From Dactylococcopsis salina PCC 8305 (lineage in GTDB: Bacteria > Cyanobacteriota > Cyanobacteriia > Cyanobacteriales > Rubidibacteraceae), in the NCBI RefSeq assembly GCF_000317615.1, contig NC_019780.1:2749840-2813839 (forward strand): a stretch of 64,000 bases of DNA. The letters run 5' to 3'. A program made the position numbers and the translations under genes. The notes beneath the pieces were generated by a model, which ran no database searches, was not told the origin of the DNA, and worked only from the letters and a program-made list of their open reading frames with translations. This document shows positions 9,117 through 18,323 of the stretch, piece by piece; within the stretch, counting starts at the first letter, position 1; the number at the start of each line of letters is the position of its first letter.

Positions 9117-9572
9117 TCAAAGCCAAGGTGCAGCCACTAAGGCAATAATAACACCAAGAATCACGCCAACAATGACTTGTAAGGGCGTATGTCCCAGTAA
9201 TTCTTTTAATTTTTCTTCGTTAAAATTTTTGTGTTCTTGGAATAATTCATCGACAATTTGATTTAATAAACGAGCTTGTTTTCCTGCTGCTTGTCGCACT
9301 CCCGCCGCATCAAACATAACAATAATTGCAAACAAAAGCGCGATCGCGAAATCGGTACTTTCCCATCCTTCTTTGATCCCAACTCCTGTGGCTAAAGACG
9401 CAACTAATGCCGAATGAGCGCTGGGCATTCCTCCCGTTGTAAATAACGATCGCGCATTAAATTTCCGATCACGAATTAACTCAATTACCAGTTTCAAGCC
9501 TTGAGCAATGAAGCAAGCAATCAAGGAAACCCAGAGCAAATGATTCTCTAATAAACTCGAAAAGTTGTCCAT
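9117..9572 (-). CDS. Divergent PAP2 family membrane protein
   Basis: This is a 151-aa member of the divergent PAP2 (acid phosphatase/vanadium haloperoxidase-related, DUF212) group. It has the conserved TTGGMPSAHSAL (45-56) in place of the classic PAP2 phosphatase motif, then MFDAAGVRQAAGKQA (85-99) and GHTPLQVIVGVILG near the end. Three or four membrane helices are likely. The enzymatic activity of this group is not established. The gene starts 2 bases after the crtE stop on the same strand, an arrangement I know from other cyanobacteria, so co-transcription with crtE is likely. Confidence 0.85.
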   Translation of the reverse strand: MDNFSSLLENHLLWVSLIACFIAQGLKLVIELIRDRKFNARSLFTTGGMPSAHSALVASLATGVGIKEGWESTDFAIALLFAIIVMFDAAGVRQAAGKQARLLNQIVDELFQEHKNFNEEKLKELLGHTPLQVIVGVILGVIIALVAAPWL

Positions 9573-9574
9573 GA

Positions 9575-10492
9575 TTAATTCTTGCGATTAGCAATTAACT
9601 GCGCGATCGCTTTTAAGGGAACACCTGCATCTCCATAGGGAGACATTTCGGCACAAGCCGCTTCAATCAGTTCGTCTGCTTTCGCTTTAGAAGCCTCTAA
9701 CCCCAACAAACGAGGATAAGTGGCTTTGTCTGCTTCCACGTCTTTTCCCGCGGTTTTCCCTAACTCTTCTTGAGTTGCCGTAATATCGAGAATATCATCT
9801 ATAATCTGAAAAGCCAAACCAATGTTATAAGCATAGCGAGACAGTGCGGCTAAGGTTTCCTCACTAGCCTCCCCTAAAATTGCACCTGTCACCACACAGG
9901 CTTCTAGTAAAGCCCCTGTTTTGTGGGTGTGAATATAATTCAGGGTTTCCAAACTAATGTCTGGGTTTCCTTCTGAAGCTAAATCCAGAACTTGACCTCC
10001 CACCAATCCTGTCGCCCCTACTGTGTGACCTAACTTGGCAATCACCCGTAACACCGAGGAAGGATTCACCCCTTGCGTCTGCGCTGCGACATATTCAAAG
10101 GCATAGGCGAGTAAGCCATCTCCTGCTAAAATGGCGATATCTTCCCCATATTTCTTGTGATTTGTCAACTGTCCGCGACGATAATCATCATTGTCCATTG
10201 CGGGTAAATCATCATGGATCAAGGACATGGTATGAATCATCTCTAAAGCGCAAGCAGTGGGCATCGCCATCTCGATCGTCCCTCCCACCAATTCACAAGT
10301 CGCTAAACAGAGAATTGGACGTAACCGCTTTCCTCCTGCTAATAGGGAATACCGCATCGCTTCATAAATGACAGGAGGCTCTGCGATTGGCAAAGATTGA
10401 TCCAGAGCTTTCTCGATGATGGCTTTTCTCGCCTGGAGATAGCTTTCTAAATCGAAGGTTAGGTTTTGCACACAAGTGGATTGATCAGTCAT
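9575..10492 (-). CDS. crtE: Geranylgeranyl diphosphate synthase
   Basis: Makes the C20 (geranylgeranyl) diphosphate precursor of carotenoids, the chlorophyll phytyl chain and tocopherol from isopentenyl and allylic diphosphates. The 305-aa sequence has GKRLRP (54-59), the first aspartate-rich motif DDLPAMDND (94-102) and the second, QIIDDILD (229-236), which bind the Mg-diphosphate groups. Length and motifs fit short-chain trans-prenyltransferases. Product length is inferred from the cyanobacterial context. In many cyanobacteria folD lies directly upstream of this gene; here it is 5 kb away at 15574, with accessory genes between. Confidence 0.93.
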   Translation of the reverse strand: MTDQSTCVQNLTFDLESYLQARKAIIEKALDQSLPIAEPPVIYEAMRYSLLAGGKRLRPILCLATCELVGGTIEMAMPTACALEMIHTMSLIHDDLPAMDNDDYRRGQLTNHKKYGEDIAILAGDGLLAYAFEYVAAQTQGVNPSSVLRVIAKLGHTVGATGLVGGQVLDLASEGNPDISLETLNYIHTHKTGALLEACVVTGAILGEASEETLAALSRYAYNIGLAFQIIDDILDITATQEELGKTAGKDVEADKATYPRLLGLEASKAKADELIEAACAEMSPYGDAGVPLKAIAQLIANRKN

Positions 10493-10969
10493 TGCTAAGT
10501 GTTTCAGGTTGGGTGAGGTTGGAACTCGATTTCATATTTTACGGCTTAATGAGCCATTCTTCACAAAACTTCTGACTGAAATGATAAACGCAGATAACGC
10601 TTTTTTTGTCAACCCCACCTTTTCTCGATCGAAAACTGCTTTACATAAATTAATCTCGTCTCTTCATTCAAAAATGAAGACAATTTCTGTCTCGGTGACG
10701 AATTACTGGGATTAAGCACTGACGTTCTTAAATTTTAGTCACACTTCGCCACCATCTAACGAAAATTTACCATGAAAAATGTTGATTTACAAGTCCAGCC
10801 CCTTCTGATTTTATTTTTCCGTTGCTTGTAACGTTCTGTAATATAAGTTTTTCTAATGTAAGTCTTTTACAAGTTATTGATCTCTAATCACTAGGGAGCG
10901 CGTCCCAAAGATCAATATGTATTTTTTTCTACTTCTTTACTTTTCATCTGTTTTCTAAAAAAAACATAA

Positions 10970-11266
10970 TTTTTTCGTTCACCATTGATTAACTGTTATC
11001 AAACAGGAATGTTTTACGGGACGCACATGGATAATGCCATGATGAAGGAAGGAGACTCTAAAATCAGAACAGATGTTTCTTTAACCTTATTTTTAAGTAA
11101 CCCCGAAAGTTATGAAGGAGGAGAATTAATTTTAGAGACAACATTAGGATAACAATCATTTAAGCTCAAAGCTGGAGACATGATTGTTTACCCTTCAACC
11201 CTGCTTCATCGTGTTGCTGAAGTCAAATCTGGAACTCGTTGGCAACTTATTTCGTCAATGGTCTGA
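10970..11266 (+). pseudogene. PKHD-type Fe(II)/2-oxoglutarate hydroxylase remnant
   Basis: A plus-strand frame reads NCYQTGMFYGTHMDNAMM, then RTDVSLTLFLSNPESYEGGE, then an in-frame TAA at 11150-11152, and continues QSFKLKAGDMIVYPSTLLHR until TGA at 11264-11266. This is the iron-binding core of PiuC/YbiX-type PKHD hydroxylases (H-x-D, the SYxGGEL strand, the distal H in PSTxLHRV). The N-terminal part (roughly 70 residues) and the C-terminal tail are missing, so it is a dead fragment. It marks old decay at one edge of the DNA inserted between crtE and folD. The 470 bp before it hold no gene I can support. Confidence 0.8.
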
Positions 11267-11287
11267 AGCCTAATTTGGGTTAGCATT

Positions 11288-11965
11288 ATGAAGATTTTAA
11301 TTGTGGAAGACGATCGCGCCATTAGTGAGGTTTTAAGGAAACTCTTTGAACAACAAAACTTTATCGTCGAAATTGCTTATGATGGAAACAGTGGTTTTGC
11401 TTTTGCCACAGCAACTGATTACAAATTAATCCTTTTAGATTTGATGTTACCTCAAATTGATGGTATTACCTTATGTCGAAACCTCCGCAATCAAGGAATA
11501 ACAATTCCCATTTTGATGTTAACCGCAAAAGATACCAGTTTAGATAAAGTCAAAGGATTAGATGTGGGAGCAGATGATTATGTTGTGAAACCATTTGATC
11601 CATCAGAATTATTAGCGCGTAGTCGCGCCCTTTTACGACGAGGACAAGTGTTAAAGTCTTCTATTTTAACTTGGGAAAATTTAAAATTAGATTTAGATCG
11701 GTGTGACGCTTCTTATCAACAAAATCCTCTCAAGTTAACCCCGAAAGAATATCAAATTCTGGCGCTGTTTTTGCAAAACTGCGATCGCGTTTTAACCACC
11801 GATCAAATTTTAGATCAAGTTTGGACTTATGATGATATTCCAGGAAGAGAAGTCGTAAAAACTCATCTGCGGTCTCTACGAAAAAAGCTCAAAGCACTTG
11901 GCGCACCCCACAATTTAATTGAAAATATTTATGGTGTTGGATACCGACTTAACCCTAACTACTAA
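11288..11965 (+). CDS. OmpR/PhoB-family response regulator
   Basis: This is a DNA-binding transcription regulator of a two-component system. The 225-aa protein has a receiver domain (1-115) with acidic pocket D8/D9, the phosphorylated D51 in LLDLMLPQIDG, the LTAKD switch region and VVKPFDPSEL, then a winged-helix effector (about 130-223) ending in the typical ENIYGVGYRL. It resembles the cyanobacterial RppA/NrsR type, which often senses metals or redox, but the signal cannot be read from the sequence. The kinase gene overlaps its 3' end, and an Asp-rich protein gene follows, a likely target or partner. Confidence 0.9.
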   Translation: MKILIVEDDRAISEVLRKLFEQQNFIVEIAYDGNSGFAFATATDYKLILLDLMLPQIDGITLCRNLRNQGITIPILMLTAKDTSLDKVKGLDVGADDYVVKPFDPSELLARSRALLRRGQVLKSSILTWENLKLDLDRCDASYQQNPLKLTPKEYQILALFLQNCDRVLTTDQILDQVWTYDDIPGREVVKTHLRSLRKKLKALGAPHNLIENIYGVGYRLNPNY

Positions 11966-13292
11966 CCCGAAACTGCGTCGTCTGCGTTGGCAACTTCTGA
12001 GCGCCTATTGTGGCGTTTCTTTAGTGATTTTTGGCGTATCAGTTTTTGGTATCTATAAAACATTTTCTTATGTTCTTAACCAGCAATTCAATAAAAATTT
12101 AGAACAAATGGCAATTGCTGCGGCGGATGTTAATGACTTAGTTCAACATGAATATGAAGAAATCCTAGAAAAATCAGATCAAGAGAGAAAACCAATTAGC
12201 ATCGAAGAATTGATGGAAGAGTATCAACCGCAATTAGTCTCTAGTACCCTCGCTAAAAAAATTAGTAATCAAGACACAACCACCCGCTGGTATTCTCCTC
12301 AAAAGAAATTAATTGTTCAAGAAGGCACTCATCCCGAATGGCATTTATTTCCTCAAACAATTTTACCTCAAGGAATTATCACTGAAAGTAAAACCTTACG
12401 GAGTTTTACCTTACCCACTTATGTGAACACAGCACAAACTCCCCAAAAAATTACGGGTTATGTGCAAGTCATTGCTAGTAAAAAAGTGATTGATCAGCAG
12501 TTAAGACAATTATTAATTGGAGTAGTGAGTGGAGGAACAATTGCTGTTTTTTTAATCACAATTGGCGGAACATACTTAACTCAACAAGTTTTGAAACCGA
12601 CCTTAAACAGTATGCTTCAACTCCAAAAGTTTACGGCTGATGCTGCTCATGAGTTGCGAACCCCTCTGACAGTGATTCAAGGGGAAATTGGGTTGTTACA
12701 GCAACAGGAAACCCCACCGACTCTTAGTTCTTTTTCTCTCACGAACCGCGCGGTTTCACAAATGAAGCAATTAGTGGAAGATTTATTATTGATCGCACGA
12801 ATTGAGGGAAACATTGAGAACATGAAACAAGAGTGGCGAAAAATTCCTCTTGATGAGTTACTCGAAGATTTAGCGGAAGTGTGGGAAGAACAAGCACAGC
12901 GTCAGGAGATTACTTTTCAATTGGAAATTCACGGTTCACTCTATGTTTATGGCGATTCTAATCAGCTACAAGAAGTCTTTACTAACTTGCTAGAAAATGC
13001 TGTTTGCTATACCCCAAAAGGAGGAAGTATTATTCTGTCTGCTTTTGCAATCTCTGATCAAATTAAAGTATGTGTCGAGGATACAGGAGTCGGTATCGCA
13101 CCGCAAGATCAAGACTCAATTTTCGATCGATTCTGGCGCTCAGAGACAGCACAAGACAAACGTCCTGATGGCACAGGTTTAGGCTTATCGATCGCGCAGA
13201 CAATTATTAAAGCACATAACGGACAAATTACTCTCACCAGCGAATTTGGGAAAGGAAGCAATTTTTGTGCGAGCTTACCAAAACTTTTCTAG
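11931..13292 (+). CDS. Sensor histidine kinase
   Basis: This is a membrane-bound kinase partner of the preceding regulator. It has two transmembrane helices (about residues 20-42 and 184-207, counting from the ATG) flanking a sensor region of about 140 residues. It continues into an H-box FTADAAHELRTPL, an N-box NLLENAVCYTP, G1 EDTGVGIAPQD, an F-box FDRFWRSE and G2 GTGLGLSIAQT. I see no clear HAMP domain. The ATG at 11931 overlaps the regulator gene by 35 bases; TTG at 11919 would extend it by four residues. The overlap implies coupled translation. The periplasmic segment has no metal-binding histidine or cysteine cluster that I can see. Confidence 0.9.
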   Translation: MVLDTDLTLTTNPKLRRLRWQLLSAYCGVSLVIFGVSVFGIYKTFSYVLNQQFNKNLEQMAIAAADVNDLVQHEYEEILEKSDQERKPISIEELMEEYQPQLVSSTLAKKISNQDTTTRWYSPQKKLIVQEGTHPEWHLFPQTILPQGIITESKTLRSFTLPTYVNTAQTPQKITGYVQVIASKKVIDQQLRQLLIGVVSGGTIAVFLITIGGTYLTQQVLKPTLNSMLQLQKFTADAAHELRTPLTVIQGEIGLLQQQETPPTLSSFSLTNRAVSQMKQLVEDLLLIARIEGNIENMKQEWRKIPLDELLEDLAEVWEEQAQRQEITFQLEIHGSLYVYGDSNQLQEVFTNLLENAVCYTPKGGSIILSAFAISDQIKVCVEDTGVGIAPQDQDSIFDRFWRSETAQDKRPDGTGLGLSIAQTIIKAHNGQITLTSEFGKGSNFCASLPKLF

Positions 13293-13351
13293 TTTTTTAC
13301 TTTTCCTCTCTACAGTGATAACTGATGAATGATTATTGATTAAGGTACAAA

Positions 13352-15217
13352 ATGCAAACCACTAATTTTTCCGAAACCAACAACCAAGTCGAACTTTTAT
13401 TTAGTCAAAATGACCCCTTTCAAGTCTTAAATGATGACGATCGCGATGATGATGATGATTCCGTAGAAAATGAAATGGATGACGATCACGACGACGATGA
13501 CGACGACGACGATGACTATCTAGAAAATGACATGGATGACGACGACGACGATGACTATCTAGAAAATGAAATGGATGACGACGACGATGACGACGACGAC
13601 GATGACTATCTAGAAAACGAAATGGATGACGATCGCGACGACGATGATGATGATTCCGTAGAAAATGAAATGGATGACGACGATGACGATGACTATCTAG
13701 AAAACGAAATGGATGACGATCGCGATGATGACGATGATGATGATTCCGTAGAAAATGAAATGGATGACGATCGCGATGATGACGATGATGATGATTCCGT
13801 AGAAAATGAAATGGATGACGATCGCGATGATGACGATGATGATGATTCCGTAGAAAATGAAATGGATGACGACGACGATGACGATGATGATGATTCCGTA
13901 GAAAACGAAATGGATGACGATCGCGACGACGATGACGACGATGACTCTGTAGAGAATGGAATGGATGACGACGACGACGATGACTATCTAGAAAATGAAA
14001 TGGATGACGACGACGACGATGACTATCTAGAAAATGAAATGGATGACGACGACGATGACGATGACGATGACGACGACGACGATGACTATCTAGAAAATGA
14101 AATGGATGACGATCGCGACGACGATGACTATCTAGAAAACGAAATGGATGACGATCGCGACGACGATGACTATCTAGAAAACGAAATGGATGACGATCGC
14201 GACGACGATGACTATCTAGAAAACGAAATGGATGACGACGACGACGATGACTATCTAGAAAATGAAATGGATGACGACGACGATGACGACGATGATGACG
14301 ACGATGACGATGACTATCTAGAAAATGAAATGGATGACGACGACGACGATGACTATCTAGAAAATGAAATGGATGACGATCGCGATGATGACGATGATGA
14401 TGATTCCGTAGAAAATGAAATGGATGACGATCGCGACGACGACGACGATGACTATCTAGAAAATGAAATGGATGACGATCGCGATGATGACGATGACGAT
14501 GATGATGATTCTGTAGAGAATGGAATGGATGATGATTCCGACGACTCTAACGATGATTCTGTAGAGAATGGAATGGATGATGATTCCGACGACTCTAACG
14601 ATGACTCTGTAGATAATCAGACAGATAATTCTAATCAAGACATCACCGACAACTCAGGTGAAAATAACTCTGATACCACCGTAGAGGAAACCGAAGTTTT
14701 CTTTGGTGGACAAACTGGTGATAGTATTCAAGCAACAGAAGCAGAAAGCGTTTTTGCTGCTGATGGAGCAATTTTGTTTACTGGTGCGGGTAATGATATT
14801 ATTGATGCAATTAGCGCAGAAGGAGCCGCTCGCGTTTACGCTGGTTCTGGTGATGATATCCTAGTTGCTGGAAAAGGAAACCGTCTTTTAGGTCAATCTG
14901 GTGATGATGAATTCTTCACTACCGATGGAGGAGATAACATCCTTTACGGAGGCGCTGGAAATGATGTCTTTAACTTAGCAAACGCAGAAATTCCATCTGG
15001 TGTGAATGAAGTCCGTGACTTTACACAAGGAGAAGATATTCTTGGTATCAATGGCTTCACTGATATTAGTTTCGAGGATATCTCTTTAACTCAAGACGGA
15101 AATGCAGCAGTTTTAGGTTTATCAGGTCAAGATTTCGCTCGTTTGTCTGGGGTTGATGCGAACAATCTTGGTGCTGAAGATTTCACTTTTACTGATACCA
15201 ATGTCGGAATCGCTTAG
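13352..15217 (+). CDS. Giant Asp-repeat protein with RTX-like C-terminus
   Basis: The 621-aa protein begins with about 25 ordinary residues. It then runs through 24 units of the form EN(E/D/G)MDDD(R/D)D... ending in SV or YL (about residues 27-415), mostly aspartate. The last 200 residues carry glycine/aspartate turns typical of RTX or hemolysin-type calcium-binding repeats: TGAGNDIID, AGSGDDIL, GQSGDDEF and GGAGNDVF. There is no N-terminal signal peptide, which fits type I secretion by a C-terminal signal, although no exporter is nearby. Several neighbouring units are identical in DNA (for example three at about 13706-13858 and three at 14100-14225), showing recent tandem duplication. It starts 59 bases after the kinase gene. 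Binding of calcium or other cations is inferred. Its role is unknown. Confidence 0.85.
   Translation: MQTTNFSETNNQVELLFSQNDPFQVLNDDDRDDDDDSVENEMDDDHDDDDDDDDDYLENDMDDDDDDDYLENEMDDDDDDDDDDDYLENEMDDDRDDDDDDSVENEMDDDDDDDYLENEMDDDRDDDDDDDSVENEMDDDRDDDDDDDSVENEMDDDRDDDDDDDSVENEMDDDDDDDDDDSVENEMDDDRDDDDDDDSVENGMDDDDDDDYLENEMDDDDDDDYLENEMDDDDDDDDDDDDDDDYLENEMDDDRDDDDYLENEMDDDRDDDDYLENEMDDDRDDDDYLENEMDDDDDDDYLENEMDDDDDDDDDDDDDDDYLENEMDDDDDDDYLENEMDDDRDDDDDDDSVENEMDDDRDDDDDDYLENEMDDDRDDDDDDDDDSVENGMDDDSDDSNDDSVENGMDDDSDDSNDDSVDNQTDNSNQDITDNSGENNSDTTVEETEVFFGGQTGDSIQATEAESVFAADGAILFTGAGNDIIDAISAEGAARVYAGSGDDILVAGKGNRLLGQSGDDEFFTTDGGDNILYGGAGNDVFNLANAEIPSGVNEVRDFTQGEDILGINGFTDISFEDISLTQDGNAAVLGLSGQDFARLSGVDANNLGAEDFTFTDTNVGIA
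13430..14620 (+). repeat. Intragenic tandem repeats, 39-63 bp units
   Basis: The DNA encoding the Asp region is made of GAC/GAT runs separated by GAAAATGAAATGGATGAC boundaries. Unit length varies in steps of three bases, keeping the frame. The arginine seen in many units is encoded by GATCGCGA, a HIP1-like core inside the Asp run. Two unit types alternate, ending TATCTA (YL) or TCCGTA (SV). Confidence 0.9.
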
Positions 15218-15250
15218 TTTCTCATCAAAATTAGTTAGCTGAATTTGAAT

Positions 15251-15280
15251 CCTTCACTCATCTAGGGTGAAGGGTTTTTC
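15251..15280 (+). terminator. Intrinsic terminator after the Asp-repeat gene
   Basis: CCTTCAC (15251-15257) pairs with GTGAAGG (15267-15273) around a 9-base loop and is followed by GTTTTTCT. It lies 34 bases after the stop, so it probably ends the regulator-kinase-Asp protein transcript. Confidence 0.75.
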
Positions 15281-15347
15281 TATTTCTTTACTTTTCCCGA
15301 ATATCATCAAAATTAACTCTTTATCATCATAGGAATAGTGATTAATC

Positions 15348-15602
15348 ATGGATATGCGATCGTTGCGTAAACTCCACCGTCGGATTGCTCCGATTTTATT
15401 TTTACCCTTATTTTTAACGGCTTTCACAGGAGTGGCTTATCGGGTTGCGAATAGTTGGTTTAATACTCCCGATCGCGTGGGAGCAATTTTAATGTACTTC
15501 CATCAGGGAACATTTCTTGGGGAAGAATTACGGGTGTTTTATTTTATCCCCCATCTTATGAGAAGTCTCATCTTTAAAGAAAACGCTGCTCAAAACTGGT
15601 GA
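15348..15602 (+). CDS. Short PepSY-associated membrane protein, probably truncated
   Basis: The first 60 residues, [20 protein letters not shown] to [21 protein letters not shown], match the start of cyanobacterial PepSY-type membrane proteins: a basic LHR motif, one helix, then a FHQGxFLG loop. In those relatives a second hydrophobic helix follows. Here the sequence turns polar after [16 protein letters not shown] and stops inside the 3' end of folD (29-base overlap, opposite strand). I read it as a gene cut off at the junction with folD, either inactive or a one-helix protein. The boundary coincides with the right edge of the accessory segment. Confidence 0.6.
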   Translation: MDMRSLRKLHRRIAPILFLPLFLTAFTGVAYRVANSWFNTPDRVGAILMYFHQGTFLGEELRVFYFIPHLMRSLIFKENAAQNW

Positions 15603-16455
15603 CAGTATTTTCTAAAAGCATAGTGACAGTCATCGGTCCCACCCCACCTGGCACTGGTGTTAAATAACTCGCAACTTCCGCCACTTGCGGAAAGTCCACA
15701 TCCCCAACGAGACGCTTTTTCCCGCTTTCGTCTTCAATGCGGTTCATGCCAACATCAATCACCACTGCTTCTGGTTTTACCATATCGGCGGTGATTAAAT
15801 TTGGTTTCCCCACCGCAACACATAAAATATCCGCTTGCTGACACAATTCTCTTAACTGTTCAGGTGGCGTTTTTCCGTGAGCCGTTGTTACCGTTGCGTT
15901 AGCTTCTAATAACATTAAGGCTAAGGGTTTTCCGACTAGAATACTGCGTCCGATGACTAATGCTTTTTTACTCGCGATCGAAAGCTGATAAGATGCTAAT
16001 AAGCGCATCACACCAGCAGGAGTGCAACTTCTTAAACCTTTTTCCCCACGTACTAAACGCCCCAAATTACTGGGATGTAAACCATCTACGTCTTTTTCTG
16101 GTGCAATTTTATAAAGAGCTTGAATCGCATCTAAATGATCAGGGAGCGGAAGTTGAACCAGAATCCCATCGACGCGAGAATCGTCATTGAGAGTAGCAAT
16201 TTTTGCTTCTAATTCTGCTTGTGTGGTATTGCTAGGGAAATGTTGACCAAAGGAGGTAATTCCTATCTTTTCACAGGCTTTTTCTTTGTTACGAACATAA
16301 ACGGCGCTCGCGGGATCATCTCCAACGATAATCACTGCTAAACCTGGCGCTCGTCCTTGTTTCAGTTTAAGTTCTTCGACGCGCTGTTTGAGTTGGCTTT
16401 GCGTTGATTGAGCGAGGGCTTTTCCGTCTAATTTTTGGGCGCTTGGAGAGGTCAT
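15574..16455 (-). CDS. folD: Bifunctional methylene-THF dehydrogenase/cyclohydrolase
   Basis: Interconverts 5,10-methylene- and 10-formyl-tetrahydrofolate using NADP. The protein (293 aa from the chosen ATG) has the FolD signatures: [14 protein letters not shown] with the catalytic Y..K pair, [30 protein letters not shown] for the cofactor and [10 protein letters not shown] near the end. A start 27 bases further upstream (16482) is open but adds a non-conserved SSILIIFA stretch; the ATG before [10 protein letters not shown] fits the family. It is divergent from the lipoprotein gene at 16506, so promoters must overlap. It is normally next to crtE in related genomes. Confidence 0.95.
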   Translation of the reverse strand: MTSPSAQKLDGKALAQSTQSQLKQRVEELKLKQGRAPGLAVIIVGDDPASAVYVRNKEKACEKIGITSFGQHFPSNTTQAELEAKIATLNDDSRVDGILVQLPLPDHLDAIQALYKIAPEKDVDGLHPSNLGRLVRGEKGLRSCTPAGVMRLLASYQLSIASKKALVIGRSILVGKPLALMLLEANATVTTAHGKTPPEQLRELCQQADILCVAVGKPNLITADMVKPEAVVIDVGMNRIEDESGKKRLVGDVDFPQVAEVASYLTPVPGGVGPMTVTMLLENTVTSFEQRFL

Positions 16456-16505
16456 TGCAAAAATAATCAAAATAGAGGACACTCTAGGATAGTTTCTCAG
16501 ATTTT

Positions 16506-16907
16506 GTGACTTTTAAGCCGACTAATGTTGTGAAACTTTTATTCTCTCGATTCATTTTGAGCGGTGTTTTATTTGGCGTTTTGGGATTGACCAGTTGTCA
16601 ATCTGATCAAATATTAAGAAAAGAAAAAGAAACAATTACTCCGATCGCCGATTTAAATTTGCTCTCAGCAGAGGTAAAATCGGTTTATGTTCAGGGAAAT
16701 GTGGGCGATCGCGCTCCTTTGCTCGATCGAGTAGCCTATCAACTCCAAGATGAAACGGGACAAGTTTGGGTCATCACTGGTAATGCTCCTCCTGAAAGTG
16801 GTCAAACCGTGACGATTCAAGCCAAAATAAGAACAAAATCGATCGAGCTTCAACAGCAACAGATTTCTGAGGAGGTTTATCTGCAAGAATTAAAACAACT
16901 TCCTTAA
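16506..16907 (+). CDS. Putative lipoprotein (133 aa)
   Basis: A GTG start is followed by a signal peptide with helix [12 protein letters not shown] and the lipobox LTSC (cysteine about residue 31), so the protein is probably lipid-anchored at the cell envelope. The mature part has a compact beta-rich domain ([40 protein letters not shown]) that looks like a small OB-fold-type barrel, but I cannot name a family. It precedes the carboxyl-terminal protease gene by 68 bases on the same strand and could share its transcript. Start choice: GTG gives the best signal peptide; no strong ribosome site is visible. Confidence 0.65.
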   Translation: MTFKPTNVVKLLFSRFILSGVLFGVLGLTSCQSDQILRKEKETITPIADLNLLSAEVKSVYVQGNVGDRAPLLDRVAYQLQDETGQVWVITGNAPPESGQTVTIQAKIRTKSIELQQQQISEEVYLQELKQLP

Positions 16908-16975
16908 AAAATTCAGTTGAGATTAAGGTATTAACTGTTAACTGTTTTGAAGACCATCCCATCTGAGAAGATAAC

Positions 16976-18274
16976 ATGAATCAGACTCCCTTCTACCGCA
17001 TCAAAAACTATTTCCGTTCCGCCACTTTAGCAGGAACAATTATTAGCATTTCTTGGTTAATTCCTAGCTTCACGACACCCGCTTCGGCGAGTCTTTCCGA
17101 GAGTCCAAAAACCATTGTTGATGAAGTTTGGCAACTTGTCAATGAAAATTATGTTGACCCAGATTTTAACCATGATAATTGGGAAAAAACAAGAGAAGAA
17201 TTATTAGATCGTAACTATAATTCTAAACAAGAAGCATATCGAGCAGTTCGGAATGCTCTCAACAAACTCGGTGATCCCTATACTCGTTTTCTTGATCCTG
17301 AAGCCTATCAATCATTGAAAAATCAAACTTCTGGGGAATTATCAGGGGTGGGGTTACGGTTAGAAATTAATGAGGAAAATCAATCTCTCACGGTGGTAGA
17401 GCCATTGGAAAATTCCCCCGCTTCCAAAGCGGGAATTCAACCAGGAGATGAGATTATCGCCATTAATGGTCAACCGACTTCTTTACTCAGTTTAGAACAG
17501 GCTTCTAAATTGATTCGCGGTGAGTCGGGAACGGAAGTTAATTTACAATTATCTCGTACTGGAAAAGGATTATTTAGTTTAGATTTAACTCGCGCTGAAA
17601 TTGAACTTCCTCGTGTTAGTTACGAGTTGCGAGAAACCAATCAAACTCGTGTGGGATACATTAAAGTAAAAGAATTTAGCTCCCACGCCGCAGAACAAAT
17701 GCGAGAGGCGATTCTTGATTTGAAAGAAAAGAATCCAGAAGCCTATGTGATTGATTTACGCAATAATCCAGGTGGCTTGCTTTATGCGAGTATTGAAATG
17801 GCGAGAATGTGGTTGGAAGAAGGGGCGATCGTTTCCACTGTTGACCGTGAAGGGGGCGATCGAGCGTTTCAAGCAAATCAGACCGCACTCACCGATAAAC
17901 CTCTCGCGGTTTTGGTCAATGGTAATTCCGCAAGTGCGAGTGAAATCCTTGCTGGTGCGCTCAAAGATAACGATCGCGCGGTGATTGTCGGCAGTAAAAC
18001 CTATGGCAAAGGAACAGTACAGTCCGTGAGCTCTTTATCCGATGGTTCTGGTTTAGCCGTAACAGTGGCGCGGTATTATCCCCCCAGTGGTACAGATATT
18101 AATCATAAAGGCATTGAACCAGATGTCAAGACCAGTTTAAGGCGCAGTGATCAAGTGCGTTTATCCTCAAACCCTGAATTGCAAGGAACGCCGCAAGACC
18201 CCCAATTTATGAGCGCGATCGATGTTCTCAGACAACGTTTAGGGAAAACCACCGCCGAAGCCGCATCTTTTTAA
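16976..18274 (+). CDS. ctpB: Carboxyl-terminal processing protease (S41 family)
   Basis: This is a secreted or lumenal serine protease of the CtpA/CtpB/CtpC group; CtpA matures the D1 protein of photosystem II. The 432-aa protein has a signal peptide (helix about 17-30, cleavage after ASA), a PDZ domain (about 118-200) and the protease core with NSASASEI. Serine 320 and lysine 345 (TYGKGTVQ) form the dyad with the family's 25-residue spacing. The paralogue letter is a guess from overall look; CtpA or CtpC cannot be excluded. It is followed by a C/G-rich hairpin and convergent rplY. Confidence 0.9.
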   Translation: MNQTPFYRIKNYFRSATLAGTIISISWLIPSFTTPASASLSESPKTIVDEVWQLVNENYVDPDFNHDNWEKTREELLDRNYNSKQEAYRAVRNALNKLGDPYTRFLDPEAYQSLKNQTSGELSGVGLRLEINEENQSLTVVEPLENSPASKAGIQPGDEIIAINGQPTSLLSLEQASKLIRGESGTEVNLQLSRTGKGLFSLDLTRAEIELPRVSYELRETNQTRVGYIKVKEFSSHAAEQMREAILDLKEKNPEAYVIDLRNNPGGLLYASIEMARMWLEEGAIVSTVDREGGDRAFQANQTALTDKPLAVLVNGNSASASEILAGALKDNDRAVIVGSKTYGKGTVQSVSSLSDGSGLAVTVARYYPPSGTDINHKGIEPDVKTSLRRSDQVRLSSNPELQGTPQDPQFMSAIDVLRQRLGKTTAEAASF

Positions 18275-18275
18275 T

Positions 18276-18308
18276 ATCCCCCCTCGCCCCCCTTTGAAAG
18301 GGGGGAAA
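18276..18308. repeat. C/G hairpin repeat between ctp and rplY
   Basis: CCCCCCTCGCCCCCC is followed by CTTTGAAAGGGGGG. It sits between two convergent stop codons, so it could work as a two-way terminator. It is the same repeat family as at 6845, 29624, 48346 and 51935. Confidence 0.65.
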
Positions 18309-18323
18309 ATGTGGGGTAAAGAA

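Noticed and set aside
13400-14638. Open frame on the opposite strand of the Asp-repeat gene, rich in Ile and Val
   Set aside because: It is the complement of GAC/GAT runs. It has no ribosome site and the composition is that of a repeat shadow.
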